Source: Aplidium turbinatum
Lineage: Eukaryota; Chordata; Ascidiacea; Aplousobranchia; Polyclinidae
Direction: 5' to 3'
Assembly: GCA_918807975.1 (NCBI GenBank)
Contig: OU964935.1
Span: 5,853,823-5,917,822, forward strand
DNA: 64,000 bases
The notes under the pieces were generated by a model, which was not told the DNA's origin, made no database searches, and was given only the letters and a program-made list of their open reading frames with translations. This document shows, one piece after another, positions 10,701 through 22,033 of this stretch (positions are counted from its first letter, which is position 1; every line of letters starts with the position of its first letter). The translations under genes and the position numbers were made by a program.

Positions 10701-13700
10701 AGAAGTAACTGCATTTTTTAAAGATTAGCCAGTATAGCTGTGAGTGACAACTCCCCAATGAACTGGTTGAAAAACCACTGCTAAGAAAATATGTCAAATG
10801 TATTTTCCGATTTCAGTAAGAACTTTTTTTGTTATGCAGGTTTTGACATATCTGTGGATCATCCCCATACGCATGTTGTGAAATGCACTCAACTTGTCAA
10901 GGGTAAGCTGCTTTTACTTTGGAAATAAAATGACATTGATACGGAATTGAAAGAAATTTTACTAGCTGAATATTTTTTAAACAATACAAAACAGAAAATA
11001 ACTACTACGTTAAATTTTGATATTAAAATATTTGTGGTTCTTTTAGGGAACGTTCAAATATTACGTAACGCTTTTTTTCCGAATTTTTGACCCCCCCTCC
11101 CCCATGTAGCGCCAACGTAACGCTTTTTTCAATCCCTCTCCCCCATGTAACGCTTTTTCAATACGAATTCAGCACAAAAACTACCATTCCGTACTCGAAA
11201 GCGTTACGTAACGTTTTGCTTGAACCCCCTCCCCCCCCGATGTGACGCTAACGTAACGCTTTGCATAAACCCCCCCCTCCCCCTCGAAGGCGTTACGTAA
11301 TATTTGAACGTTCCCTTATCTGTATGTATAATAGACTACGACACAGGTTGAAACATAAGTTGTAGAAAAAAATTTTGGTTTACAATTTTTTTGTTTTTTT
11401 CTTGGCTTTAATTTATTATCAAAGTTGTTGAATCTAAATTACCTATTATAAGTGTTTTTGAGTTCTGACACCTTTGTTGTTGGTTTACAGCAAGTCGAGA
11501 TTTGTCACAGATGGCTTACTTCATGGCAACAAACAGGTAATACAAACTTATTTAGTGTCATAATAAGTATGATGTAATGTATTTGGTGCTCTTTTACATG
11601 TGCAGATTGCTTGCAGTAATCATGATTCTAAAGAAAAGGTGGCGAATTATTGCAATTATGTGACTTATTGCGTTTTACCCAGTCGGTGAAATCGGTGATG
11701 GTATATATCTATTGCAGTTTGCAGATATGAGTTGCTTTCAACGTTTTGCAAAGCTGATTAACAGTGCCAGCACAGTCCTATGCACGTTAAGAATATCATG
11801 ATTAGATTATTTTGCATTAGAATACATATATTATGCACACGAACAGAAGTATGGTACTCTATCATAGCATATTATTATTAATGCTCCTTGCTGACCAATG
11901 GTAAGAGAAAGGCTATTAACCTTAATATTTTTCTGCTTGCTATAAAACGCTCAAAGCAGTACCTGTATTTAATTTGTTGCACTGCAATGACTGAATCGTC
12001 ATCCCAGCTAGCGAAAAGTTGCTGTTACATTTCTTCAACATGTCTGGAGTAGACGTTAAAACGATGTAAATATAGTAACTTTTGCTAGCTGGTTTAGGCC
12101 TACCTATTTGTATAAATAATTGATGAAGGTGTTTCTTTGTTGCAGCTTGCATTTGACAACGTTTTGCCTTCTTTACAAGCCTACTGTTGTGGCCGCAATG
12201 TGCATTCATCTGTCATGCAAATGGTCAAACTATGAGGTGAGTTGTAGTGTGTGTAACTATTATATCATTGATGGCAACACAATTCGATTATTTCCTACTT
12301 TTTCTTGTTCAGTGGAAGAGTAGCTGGTGTTGCCTACATTAGCTTGTGGGATTCCAAGGCTAAAGGCAAGTGCCTTGTGGCCATTTCACCCCCACTACAT
12401 TAATATTTTAACTTAATTTTAGGTGTTCTGGTTTGGCTGTGATCCAATCTCATGCATAGTTTTGTTACGAGGCAATTTGTGTATTAATTTTGTTTTGCTG
12501 CACTTTGAAATGACTGTCCTTGAGACTCAAAACTTTCATGAGGATGTTTTGTTTTTTAGATACCTCTTTTGTTTTTTAGATACCTCTTTCCTCTGATGGC
12601 AAACCGTATTGGGCATACATGGACAGTTGTATCACAGAGTCACTGCTTGATAATATCATCAATGAGTTTTTGAAAATATTAAACCGCTGCCCAACACGAC
12701 TTCGAAAGCTTAAAAACTACCGGGTATGTCCATTGTCCATCTAAGTAAAGTTTTATATCTGCCTTTTTATTGAACACCAGAATGGTTTATGTAAACAGGC
12801 AACAACTACACATTGCTCATTTTTGGCATTTAGTTGCATTTGAGTTTTAAGTTTTGCAGACTTTATCTTAAAACTTAATGACTGAGATGTAGTATTGCAC
12901 ACAATCAAATTTAGGTCATGAATTCACACTGCTACTAGGTTAAGGGCCAGTTTTAGCTAGAGTTAAAAACATATTTTGCAATGATAATAGAATTTTATTA
13001 AGATTTGAGGGACTAAGAGAGAAGAAAATATCTTTTACAGTTTAATATAGACACCGTTCTGAAGCAAAAGTGACAGTAATAACTTTGCAATGGCCATCAC
13101 ATTGGAATTTTAGTCTTCGGTCAAGCATGAGAGTGCAGCAGGTTACGTAATTATTGTTTAGCGTTAGTAATGGAACTTGGGACTTTCTCTAAAATTCTTT
13201 TCGGAAGATGATACAAAGATGGATCGTGGTTTGGATATGGTTCTTAGCATTGCACAATCAACCAAATAATATAAGAAAAACAAGTAGAATCACCTTAGAA
13301 ATACTAACCATTCAATGGGGCTGTCAAAGCAGACTTGATTAGGAAACATGTGTGGAGTTCCATCAAAGTATAATTCTGTCTCAGTCAACTTGTTCAAGTT
13401 AATGTTATAGTTTAGTTTCGGGAGAGAGTTTGCTTTCTTGTACTAAAGACAGGCAAGACACAACAATACAACAGGGTTGAGCATTTTGACATTATATTTT
13501 TACATATTTACAAATAGTTTCAACGGTCGAACGTTTTCGACTTAACTTTAGCCCTCGTCAGGATTTTTTAAATATTTTTAAAAATGCAATAAATTTCAAC
13601 TTTTTGAAGGTAACTAGCTAACTGACTTAAACATCAAGAAATGCGTAGCAATTAAAGAAATAATGTGGAAGACAGACAGACGGAAAACAAATTGCATAGG

Positions 13701-16700
13701 AAAAGGCAACTAGGTATTAGGTAACTACAAAAGATTTTGCACCACAAGTTACCTCATACTGTACATCTAGTAAATGTTAAGGAGAATAGACGCCCTTCCC
13801 GCAAACAATTGTTTGTTTAAATTTGGGTTGTAGCGTTTGATTAACTGAATATCTTCCTGAATATTTGTGTCAAGTTGATACTTGGCTTTGCGTAAAATTT
13901 TAATTGAGTCAGTAGAGAATTATCGATCTGCAGAAAGAACCATTCATGTTATGGTCTTTGATGGCACTTTTCTTTAAGTCCCTATAGTTCAGATGCTCCC
14001 GTACTCTCGTGGTCAAATGTCTGGTGGACATACCGATGTACGTCAGTGCCGAATCACACGGACAATGCCTAATCACACGGACACGGAAAAGACTTCAAGA
14101 ATTTGACAATATATATATGATGTAACTTAAGACTACAAAACATGATCCAACAAAAATCAATCGCCCATCCACTAAAATCACATCAGCGTCTTTACACTAC
14201 TAGAAACTATGATCTACACCTTGAATGGAAAAAAATTACTGGTTGAATATAATCAACCATAATAGCAGACATTATCAACAATCCAACGCTACCTCACCCT
14301 GGTTTTTCGACATGCAACAGAAGGAAAGGAATGGATCAGCTACAATAGAATTTTTCATCCGGTCGTGCTCGAACTGCTACCACTCGTCATGCCACACTCT
14401 TCATCGATGGAGTTAGAATATCGTGTATCTACGGATTTTTCACAGTGAAACCCATTGTATCCATTTTAGTCTGTTTATTGCGTTCTCATCAACTTCTTGC
14501 ACATGTGCACCGGCTTGAAAACAATCTTAAGTATAGTATCAGTGTTGCCAGGTGTTTTTTTTTAATTTCCAGCACAAATGCAAATAAAAAAAATTCGAAA
14601 ATTGCCTTTATACTTGTTTTTTAATATAGATTAATATTTTCAAAACCACATTAAGTATGTCCGAAAATAACCAGAAAGTGATATAAGGGTATTGGAAAAT
14701 TGAACAAATTGATAAGTTAAGTATATAGATGTAGCCTTGAAATAAAAAGGTTATAATGAATTGCTACGGAACCGACATTTCAGGACACAGACACTGTTTC
14801 TTTTCTATATTAATTTGTTATAAGCTGCTTCATTGCAAGTTATTTAGTCACTTTGCTAAATTACTTCTCTGGTCTGGTGTTTAGAATTAAATGCCTTGTT
14901 TGAAGGATTATACGATTTTTTTAAGGTTTATATATAAACTAACGTGGACCTACAAACACTTTTACTGTATTTCAACTAAGGAATTAGTGACCGTTTCAAT
15001 TAAGTTTGTACACACTACACAGTTTTAGCAATGTTTGGTTCTGTAGGTATTGAGTTGCTTTTTGGTTAGTTTTTAATGGTAATGAGCTGGAATTAAAAAA
15101 AACATCTGACTGCATGGATAACATACTTATACAGTGTTCAGTTAAAAGCAGTTTTAACATAATTTTCGTAGTACTGGTATTTCAATTGCAATCAATATAC
15201 AAGTTTATTTAAATAATGAAGTACTGTAATATTGTTTCATAAGTTTTATGTATTATACTGTACTGACCAAAATCCCGTCTTATGATATATTTGTTGAACT
15301 GATAAAGCTTTGATGAAGCAGCCTTACATACATTGAAGTGTTGCATTGTACCACAAATATACAAAATCAAATGATTCCATAGGATTTTTATTAAGTGGGA
15401 GTTAAATGTCAATAAATCTAACGCTGTATTAGTTTAAATTCTATTTGTTTTGTGTGGTTGTGGTACAAAAGAAAACTATTTTGCACTGTTTGTTGTTGTG
15501 TTTTTGATTGTGAAACAACATAATTGCAGGTTGCTGAATGCTGTGTTAGTCCAGCATAGTTGCTATGCCGGTCCATGTTTATTGAAATAATGCGTTTACC
15601 ATCTTACTTGTGCAGGGATGGCTCGTCCGATGTGTTTGATTTTGTTTGTATTGATGCATCGTAGCCACTAATACCAACATAAAGCACCGGTATAGTTACA
15701 AGTCCTCACCAAAGTAACTCTCATTGCCATTTATCGGCCTGTAACTTCAAGGACTTGGTATGGTTTTAATGTATATGGTACTCACACTTTGTGAGCTGCC
15801 TGTACCTTAGTGCCAGTCCGTACAAATAAGTGAACGGCGCCGCGGGTTTTGAGGGTAATTTTGTTGGATTGGGACAGCAATTGGGTCTTCAATACGATAA
15901 TAGCAAGTTGAATGAATGTGTAAGCTACTTGTTAAATGAAGGTAAGATGTAGTCCATTGTAAAAACCACTGTCACAAGATTGTGTAAACTTTAGCATGAT
16001 AATTGGTTGAATTACGTTTAATTTAATGTCATACAGCTTGATTTTTGGTGTACAGCTTATGGGGTTTCTTGCTTTAGTCAAAGCCGAAACGGACTAGGCA
16101 GTCTGTGTGTCTTAGAGCACCTGGTGTAGCTGCAGATCTCTTTGAGGTCTTGCAAGCAAAAGTGCTTTACGGAGTCTAGACATGTTTAGCCCGATGCAAC
16201 ACAAAGCCTGTCCAAGGTAGCGACTAAACAGCACAGAATACTTGCAGTTAAAGCTTCATTTGTAAACAAAGCAGTGTTGTGTCCATTACAGTGTTGCCAA
16301 TGTGAAACAAACGTTTGTTAAAACATCATCTTCAAATGTAATTTGAGTCAATATTGTCTGAAAAGCTGACATTTCGAAAAGCAGTTGCTTGAATTACGTC
16401 CTTAAAATGGTAAATATTTTTGTTTGTAGCCTTCGTCCAAGGACGGCAGCGACAAGGATGAAACCATCCAGAACGCTCCACAGATCCAACCTCACAAGCC
16501 AACAGTTCAAGGTGAGGGTTGAGTTGCGTTATTTATTACTTAGGTTACCCAGTCGATTGTCTTCAAGCGAAATTGCATTTCTTTTGTTTTTGTTAAAAGA
16601 TGTTGCAGCTTAGTGTGTGTCAACAACACTAACTTACTTTCACGTGCAGATCAACCGCAACCAGACAAGCAGCTGACGCAACCGCCTCCGCCAGTCAAGT

Positions 16701-19696
16701 GAGTTTTATTCTAGTTTAACATGAGTGATGAAACAAATTTGATGTCGTACGTTCTTGCTTCATGCACATTTTGTGTGGATAGATAGCAATGTTTTTGAAC
16801 CATGTGTGTTATTAACTTCACTGCTGATAAGAAACCATACTGTTTTAGTGTGGCAACACATTCTAGTTATTTCCTACTTTTTCTTGTTCAGTGGAAGAGT
16901 AGGTTGTGTTGCCTACATTAGCTTGTGGGATTCCAAGGCTAAAGGCAAGTGCCTTGTGGCCATTTCACCCCCACTACATAACAAGTTTAGCCTGATCGCT
17001 TTTGCATTTCACATCTGTAACTGGCGTTTTGACAGATTTCCGTTACACAACGAAATCATTTAAATTCTGTGCATCAAAAAGTAACGTTGGTATGATGTTG
17101 AAATGAGCGTTAACGTTACAAACTGCTTTCAAGTTCATATCTTTTGCTAGAGAAAAGAAGCCTTCGATGTCGTATGAAGAGTACATGAACAAACGGACTA
17201 ATGCCACCAAACCTCCACCACAGCATTCCTCTAACCACCACTCAACCCAGCACCATCCTTCAGCACATGGTAAGTTGCTTGTGTCGTTTGTGCGATGAAC
17301 TTTCATTAAATAAACAATTACAAGGTTAGGATAGCAGCGTAGCTAAGAAATCTTATTAAAAACTGTATAGTTTCTAACTTCGTAAGCATTGTTTGGTGAT
17401 CGCAACTCAACAACCAAACTATTTCAGGACAAGTTAAGAAAGTGGAAAATCACGCACCAACCTCTCAACCATCACATCCCTCTTCCCGGTCTTCTCATTC
17501 TTTACCTCACCACAACACAGTAAGACACCAAGTCAAGGACCATCCTGACACATTTTCAAAATCCTCTCATCCGCAACGTAAGCCTCCGACTGATCCTCAT
17601 CAAAACAGGCGTCCTCCTCCTCATCATCATGAACACCCACAGAAGAACATGATGAAACCTTCCGACCAGCATCACGCGCGAGATAAGAAAATCATTAAGC
17701 AAGAAAGATCAAGGCCCGTCGACCACCATGCCAAACCCCACCAACAACCATCTGCCAGTAGCCAAATGGTCTCGAAACGTAACAACACTGCTGAGTCCGC
17801 TGAAGAGCTTGCTCTCAGCAAGACCCTGGAAGGGAGGATTCACTCTGAGAAATTGCTTCAGCAGCGTGGTCCGGCTTCCACACACACAAAACCAGTATCT
17901 CATCAACCAGTATCGGCTGGTGCTTCGCAAACTGGAAACAACGATCCTGCTCGCAGACACCACCGCGGTGATGGACAAACACATGGAAAAGAAAAGAGAC
18001 TAGACAGCAGGCAAATTGCTGAGATGTACAAGAAGGACCCAGACAAGCTGCGGCATTACCTCAAGCGCAATGCCCAAACCCAGGAAGAAAAGCATGTCTT
18101 GATGAAGTTACAGGCAAAGGAGGAAGAAAAGAGAAGGCGAAAAGCTGCTGAGAACCAGTCGATGAAGAACAGCAGCAAACCACCGGCGCATCACTCTATT
18201 GAAAAGTCTTCAACCGCGCGCGTCGAATCACCAGGTGGTGGTCTGATGCTGAGAATTAAGCTTCCCAAGCCGGCTTCCGGAGAGAATGGGTCGAGTGCCT
18301 CTGTTGCCAAAATCGTCGCATCCAGTTCTGGATCCGACTCCCAACATTCCCCTGTGCGGTCAAGGAAACGAGGACACGGAGACATATTAGGACACTCAGC
18401 AGCCAAGCATTCCCGAAGGTTAGCTTATCACTTATTGTTATTGTTTTGCTCCAGACTTTATCAATTTCTTTTGGTGCCTTCTTCAAGGTGGCGGCTGACT
18501 TTGTGAATTTTTGTTGTCTTTTCGCTCAGTTGAAATTGTTGCTTATTGATTTCTTGATTCAAAATAGTAGAACTCTGGCAGTCAGCACAAGGCTGAGCAC
18601 TCAATGCTATTGTTAATCAATGTTGGCAACCAGGTAGACTTTCACCTCCTATTTACGGAAGGTTGTTGCCATATAGTGCCCTGACTGTATTGGGTCGCTT
18701 ATGCCAGACCTTTTCTTCAGGTCAGAGGATCATCGCAAGCACGGCCATCCAAGCGAGAGCAAGCACCGGCAACATAGTAAGCCACACACTCGGTGAGTTT
18801 GCGGTGGTCAACGGCGCACTGGTATTTGGCATGTTCCACCAGCCACGTTTTAACTTGACATAATTAATTATGGTTTGCATGGGTTGGTGAAGGAAATGGA
18901 GGCTTTGACTAACTTCTTCAATGTGACATTTTGCGGTGTTGTTTTGTGCACTTTGCTTTAAACAGATAACGTCCACTTACGTTATATTTACTATCATATA
19001 CTTGTTTCTAGACCTGGCAAGCCGTCTGAGCCTATAGATGAAGCCGTGTTCCAAAAGTCTTTATCCGACGCTTTGTCGCAGGTGAGGGTGCAGCTGTTGT
19101 GTTAAAAATTAATTAGCATGTTAACACATTTTTGTTGTTAGGACGCCCTCGATAGTTTTTATTTGTAATGCCTTTTTAAAAGGTTTTAACTGTCGGACTC
19201 CCTTCATAGAGCTTTATGTGATTGTATTTAGAAATCGCCGCCCTCTCATCGAGCTTTCTTGTGTTTGCAGGTTCAGCAAGCTAGCAGCAACGTTTCTGCT
19301 ACTGTAAAGCGACCATCGAATGGAACAGAAGCGCTTCCATTCAAATCGTCGTCGTCTCGTAACCATGGCTTCGATCCGGCGATCGCTGTATCGGCGCAAT
19401 TACCTGACGACATTTTCGAGGACGACGCCGATCAGGACGGTACCGATAAAAACGCCAACTCGACGTCGCTTTGCAACCCTTCCCAGTTGTCGACGCCGGA
19501 GTCTGGTGAAATTAAAGACGAGAGTCCGCCCTACGCCAAGTCTTCCAAGTTCGTGTCGACTGCACAAAAAGCACCAAGTTTATTCTCTCCACCGAACAGC
19601 CTTGACTCTCAACTGATACGTTCTAGCTCTGGCTACCACAGCGGACCTGACACGGACTTTTCGCCTCCTGTTTTATTGCAGAAGCCTTACGTTTAA
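7727..19696 (+). CDS. CCNT: Cyclin T, regulatory subunit of P-TEFb (15 exons, 858 aa)
   Basis: Cyclin T pairs with CDK9 to phosphorylate RNA polymerase II and release paused transcription in the nucleus. Exons: 7727-7878, 9406-9487, 9826-9900, 10248-10362, 10840-10902, 11491-11536, 12146-12236, 12580-12723, 16430-16511, 16650-16698, 17151-17269, 17428-18418, 18721-18792, 19012-19081, 19271-19696; all junctions are GT-AG and keep frame. Residues 1-256 are the two cyclin boxes: RWIYSKEDL near the N-terminus, [32 protein letters not shown], then YFMATNSLHLTTF and [13 protein letters not shown], which separate cyclin T from cyclins K and L. The tail has a proline/histidine-rich stretch in exons 11-12 (known in cyclin T1 to aid CTD binding and phase separation), a Lys/Glu-rich helix (about [11 protein letters not shown]), the conserved LMLRIKLPK patch and a Ser/Asp-rich end. 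The ATG is the only start in frame and follows a compact promoter. Oddities: a duplicated splice acceptor before exon 8 and two intronic snoRNAs. Confidence 0.95.
8021..8088. repeat. Short imperfect tandem repeat in cyclin T intron 1
   Basis: Units related to CCTATAACATG recur about five times with small changes (cctataacatg, cctataacatg, tctataacataacatg, catataacagg, cctataacatgg). It has no obvious role. Confidence 0.7.
8410..8556. repeat. Perfect 29-bp inverted repeat built from a TTCGGTGAGTC unit
   Basis: Positions 8410-8438 read as two tandem TTCGGTGAGTC-type units and 8528-8556 are their exact reverse complement; the right arm is preceded by one further partial unit (8521-8527). The loop is 89 bases. 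It lies in cyclin T intron 1. It could be the ends of a tiny MITE or a stem formed in the unspliced RNA. Confidence 0.75.
9100..9267 (-). mobile_element. pogo/Tigger-like MITE remnant
   Basis: Read on the - strand the segment starts CAGTAGAACTCGGTTAATCC directly after a TA (9268-9269). CAGTAGAACCTCGG followed by repeated TCCGGAT motifs is the usual terminus of pogo/Tigger-type elements (family knowledge from memory). Several ATCCGGAT units recur inside (9105-9185, 9240-9250). The other end is not visible, so it is partial. It lies in cyclin T intron 1. Confidence 0.5.
10622..10667. repeat. Exact 23-bp tandem duplication in cyclin T intron 4
   Basis: The unit AGTCAGTTCAAAAACTTAAC plus CAT occurs at 10622-10644 and again at 10645-10667 without a mismatch. 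This is a recent local duplication in an intron. Confidence 0.85.
11046..11315. mobile_element. PIF/Harbinger-like MITE, 270 bp, TTA duplication
   Basis: The ends are inverted copies beginning GGGAACGTTCAAATATTAC (11046) and closing with its reverse complement at 11315. They are flanked by TTA on both sides (11043-11045 and 11316-11318), the 3-bp target duplication of the PIF/Harbinger superfamily. The inside is a series of inverted ACGTAACGC and C-rich blocks with no reading frame. It sits in cyclin T intron 5 and is well preserved. Confidence 0.85.
12272..12402 (+). ncRNA. H/ACA-type snoRNA, copy 1, in cyclin T intron 7
   Basis: The 131-base block folds into the H/ACA plan. A 5' hairpin closes with GGCAACAC paired to GTGTTGCC; then follows the H box ACATTA (12336-12341, fits ANANNA); a 3' hairpin closes with GTGGG paired to CCCAC and has an upper stem CCAAGGC/GCCTT-GG; and ACA (12397-12399) is followed by three bases. 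The upper stem of the 3' hairpin ends 16 bases before the ACA, as expected for a pseudouridylation pocket. It lies on the sense strand 178 bases before the next exon, so it would be released by splicing and trimming. A near-identical copy lies in intron 10. The RNA target cannot be named from this sequence alone. Confidence 0.8.
12551..12590 (+). repeat. Tandem duplication of the splice acceptor of cyclin T exon 8
   Basis: The 20-base unit with GTTTTTTAGATACCTCTTT occurs twice in a row (12551-12570 and 12571-12590, last base differs). Each copy carries a full polypyrimidine-AG acceptor. Only the second (exon start 12580) keeps the cyclin frame; use of the first would add 20 bases and shift the frame. 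Confidence 0.85.
13480..14080 (-). mobile_element. Penelope-like retroelement remnant (3' end with GIY-YIG domain)
   Basis: On the - strand the text reads [17 protein letters not shown] then [11 protein letters not shown], and later [19 protein letters not shown] with a stop at 13767. This is the C-terminal GIY-YIG endonuclease region of Penelope-like elements as I know the family. Beyond the stop follows a 3' tail with the TGACGAGGGC...CGAAAACGTTCG motif that such elements carry. It is a 5'-truncated, decayed copy inside cyclin T intron 8. I did not recognise the reverse transcriptase part. Confidence 0.7.
14081..16429. other. Rest of cyclin T intron 8, nothing recognised
   Basis: Together with 12724-13480 this makes the largest intron of the gene (3.7 kb). 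A 13-base direct repeat AATCACACGGACA (about 14051 and 14070) marks the edge of the Penelope-like remnant. No other gene, RNA or complete repeat is apparent. Confidence 0.55.
16851..16981 (+). ncRNA. H/ACA-type snoRNA, copy 2, in cyclin T intron 10
   Basis: This has the same layout as the copy in intron 7: lower stem GGCAACACA (16852-16860) with TGTGTTGCC (16905-16913), H box ACATTA (16915-16920), 3' lower stem GTGGG (16925-16929) with CCCAC (16970-16974), upper stem CCAAGGC/GCCTT-GG, and ACA at 16976-16978 followed by TAA. It is 123/131 identical to copy 1. Five substitutions fall at 16861-16866, two at 16903 and 16905, and one is the second base after the ACA; the first seven all lie in the 5' hairpin's internal loop. 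It ends 169 bases before exon 11, much as copy 1 does before exon 8. Confidence 0.8.
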
Positions 19697-19763
19697 CATT
19701 AACTAGCGTATTATGTTTTTGTAAAGTTTTGTTAAAAATACCAAAAAAAATGCTCAAAATTAC

Positions 19764-19769
19764 AATAAA
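19764..19769 (+). terminator. Polyadenylation signal of cyclin T
   Basis: AATAAA lies 68 bases after the cyclin T stop codon, in an A-rich trailer. It is the first canonical signal after the stop. Confidence 0.75.
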
Positions 19770-21732
19770 CCTTGAAATTATAATTAGGTTGTCGCTTGGG
19801 GTATCTCAACGATGATGTATATTTGCGTGTTTAATGATCCCATGCAGTAGATGGAAGCTACTGCTTACCGTTCAACAAATCAGTCCTTTGTACATCTGTG
19901 ATGCGTCGGAAGACGAATCAATGCAAAAGGACAAGTCGTTGCCTGGCATGGGCAAAATTTTTGAAATCCGGTTTATGTAGCACTGCCCGGGAACTATATA
20001 ATTTCAGTTGATGGCTGTGGAGTTGTTCTTTGACTAGTCTTTTTTTTCCTAACTGAGCTTAAGCTATTGTCGGTCGTCTCACTGTAAATACGTATTGCAT
20101 TTCTGTTGGCGTCCCATTGCGTTTTTGGTTTTTTTGCAGTGATATTTGTTAAGCTGTGCAAAAACCTTTTATTTATCCAAATATTTGCCAAAGCGTACCT
20201 GGCCATCGTTGCAGGGTTTCTGTCTGGGTTTTGCTGTGCATATAAATAGCTTTGGGGCGGTTCACCTCTTGCGCATTTAGCGTTAAATACGAATTGAAAC
20301 AGGTAAGTATATTTCATCGGGCAGTGTCGTTGCTTTTCACATAACTTAATGTATAATGGACCTGTTTGCTCTGGCTCGGCAGTGACCGTATTATCTGTTC
20401 TAATGTTCTTTGGGAAACTTAAAACTCATCATATAATAGCTTTCAAGGGTATATTGTATTTCCAAGTTCTGATTCTTACAAGTACAGTATGTGGGAAGCT
20501 GCATTGCACAATGCACATATTCCAGTTACTTTTTTTCGGGATTGCGTTTTTCTGACTGTTTATAGGCAATTGCAGATTCAAAATAAAACACAAAATTATA
20601 GAACTGTGTGATGCGCTGGTAAGCCAATGAAGTTGACCTGTGGCCACTGCCAGGGCGGTTTAACGTTGCTTATATCTGATTGTAAGCTCTGTTTTATCTT
20701 TGACTCAGGTTTTTGAATCAATGAAGATACGAATGTTGCTACAATACTGGTAGGTCGCGGCAGCGGATGGAGAGATAACAGCAATAGTATCAATTCATGA
20801 AAAAGTATAAACACTACGTGTAGCACATACAAAGGTTCCCAATTAGACCGACATAGTCCGTTCATGGGTAACGTCATTAAAAACATTATGGATAACTCCA
20901 TCTCAAGCTATTCAGGAAACTCAACAGCCAGGGACAAATGATACATACAAAAATTACACATTTTTTCATTTGGAAACGAGAGGGTTGTATAATGTATAGG
21001 AGTCCAGTAGCCTAAAATGTTTTTGTAGTGTTGTTTTAGAAGTGTTTCGACTGGTAGACATTTTTCCCTATAAACCAGCTGGCTGCAGTCATTGTGACCC
21101 TTCTAGCACTCAGCTAGAGAATTGATTCTTGCTTGGGCGGAAACGAGCCAGAGAGTCGTTTATCACAAGGGCGGAAACGAACCCACGTCATCAAAATGAC
21201 CACCTCCCTTACCCTCAAGTATGCTACTGATGGCGAAACGTTCACTTGATTTTGATTATCAAAATGTTTTAAGAATACTCCATCTGCTACAACGACCTAC
21301 AGATTACACGTGCGCCAACGGGAAGGAAACCAGCAGAGATGTACGTATACGCCGCAAATTCTACGCCGTAGACTTTTTGTTTGCGCTAACGCTTGCGACC
21401 ACATTTTTTTGAATAGTTGTCGCTTGAGGCTACGCCGTAAAGTTTTTGCGTTTTTTTAGCGCATAGGGTCAACGCATACTTTTCAATGTCTTAGATGTTG
21501 TTTGCATTTTTTTTATCAAACTTTTCAAATTTTGAATAAGTTGAAAGAATGTTTTCAATGGGCAAAGACATATTGAAACCAAAACGCAGCAAAATGTCAG
21601 ATGCTTGTGTTTCTTCGTGGAAATTCAAAATAAAACTTGTTTGTTTCGAGTGGTTTATTGTGAATGTGAACCTTGTGAATGTTGGCACCTAGCAAACAAA
21701 ATGAGTTTATGCTAGTGTATGCGCTGACAACA
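19770..21732. other. Intergenic, no gene seen
   Basis: There is no recognisable coding sequence on either strand. A GGGCGGAAACGA motif occurs twice (about 21136 and 21170). This stretch separates the 3' ends of cyclin T and Lifeguard, which point toward each other. Confidence 0.55.
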
Positions 21733-22033
21733 GCAGTGGCCGAGTGGTTAGCGCGTTGGGCTCGCAGTCGAGAGCCTGCCTGTTCGACTCCAGCCACCCG
21801 CACTTGCTGTTGCTTGTCTGGGCAAGAAACTTAACGATAATTGCCTCTACCCAGTGATCGATTTCGAGTAATGGGTAGTACCAAATTTAAGTCATAAGTA
21901 GAGTAGACAACCGGAAACAGACATTGCCGTCGGCTGCAGCGTGGGTCAGGTGTATGTCGGAAGGCGTACACCGATGCATAGCGCTCAAGTCCGCTTTCCC
22001 GCAATGCAGGATAAAGATAAACAAACAAACAAG
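21733..22033 (+). mobile_element. tRNA-derived SINE family A, copy 1
   Basis: The head has an RNA polymerase III A box (TGGCCGAGTGGTTAGCGCG) and B box (TGTTCGACTCC), like a leucine- or serine-type tRNA, followed by a body of about 220 bases with CTCTACCCAGTGATCGATTTC and GGAAGGCGTACACCGATGC. It ends in AGGATAAAGATAAACAAACA. Two further copies, at 40088 and 52773, are nearly identical and in the same orientation, so the family was active recently. Confidence 0.9.

Noticed and set aside
16716-16835. C/D snoRNA in cyclin T intron 10 (GTGATGA and CTGA)
   Set aside because: The boxes are 110 bases apart and I see no terminal stem or inner C'/D' pair. The motifs are short enough to be chance.
17709-18003. 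Open frames overlapping cyclin T exon 12 on both strands
   Set aside because: They are shadows of the Pro/His-rich coding exon; the compositional bias keeps other frames open.
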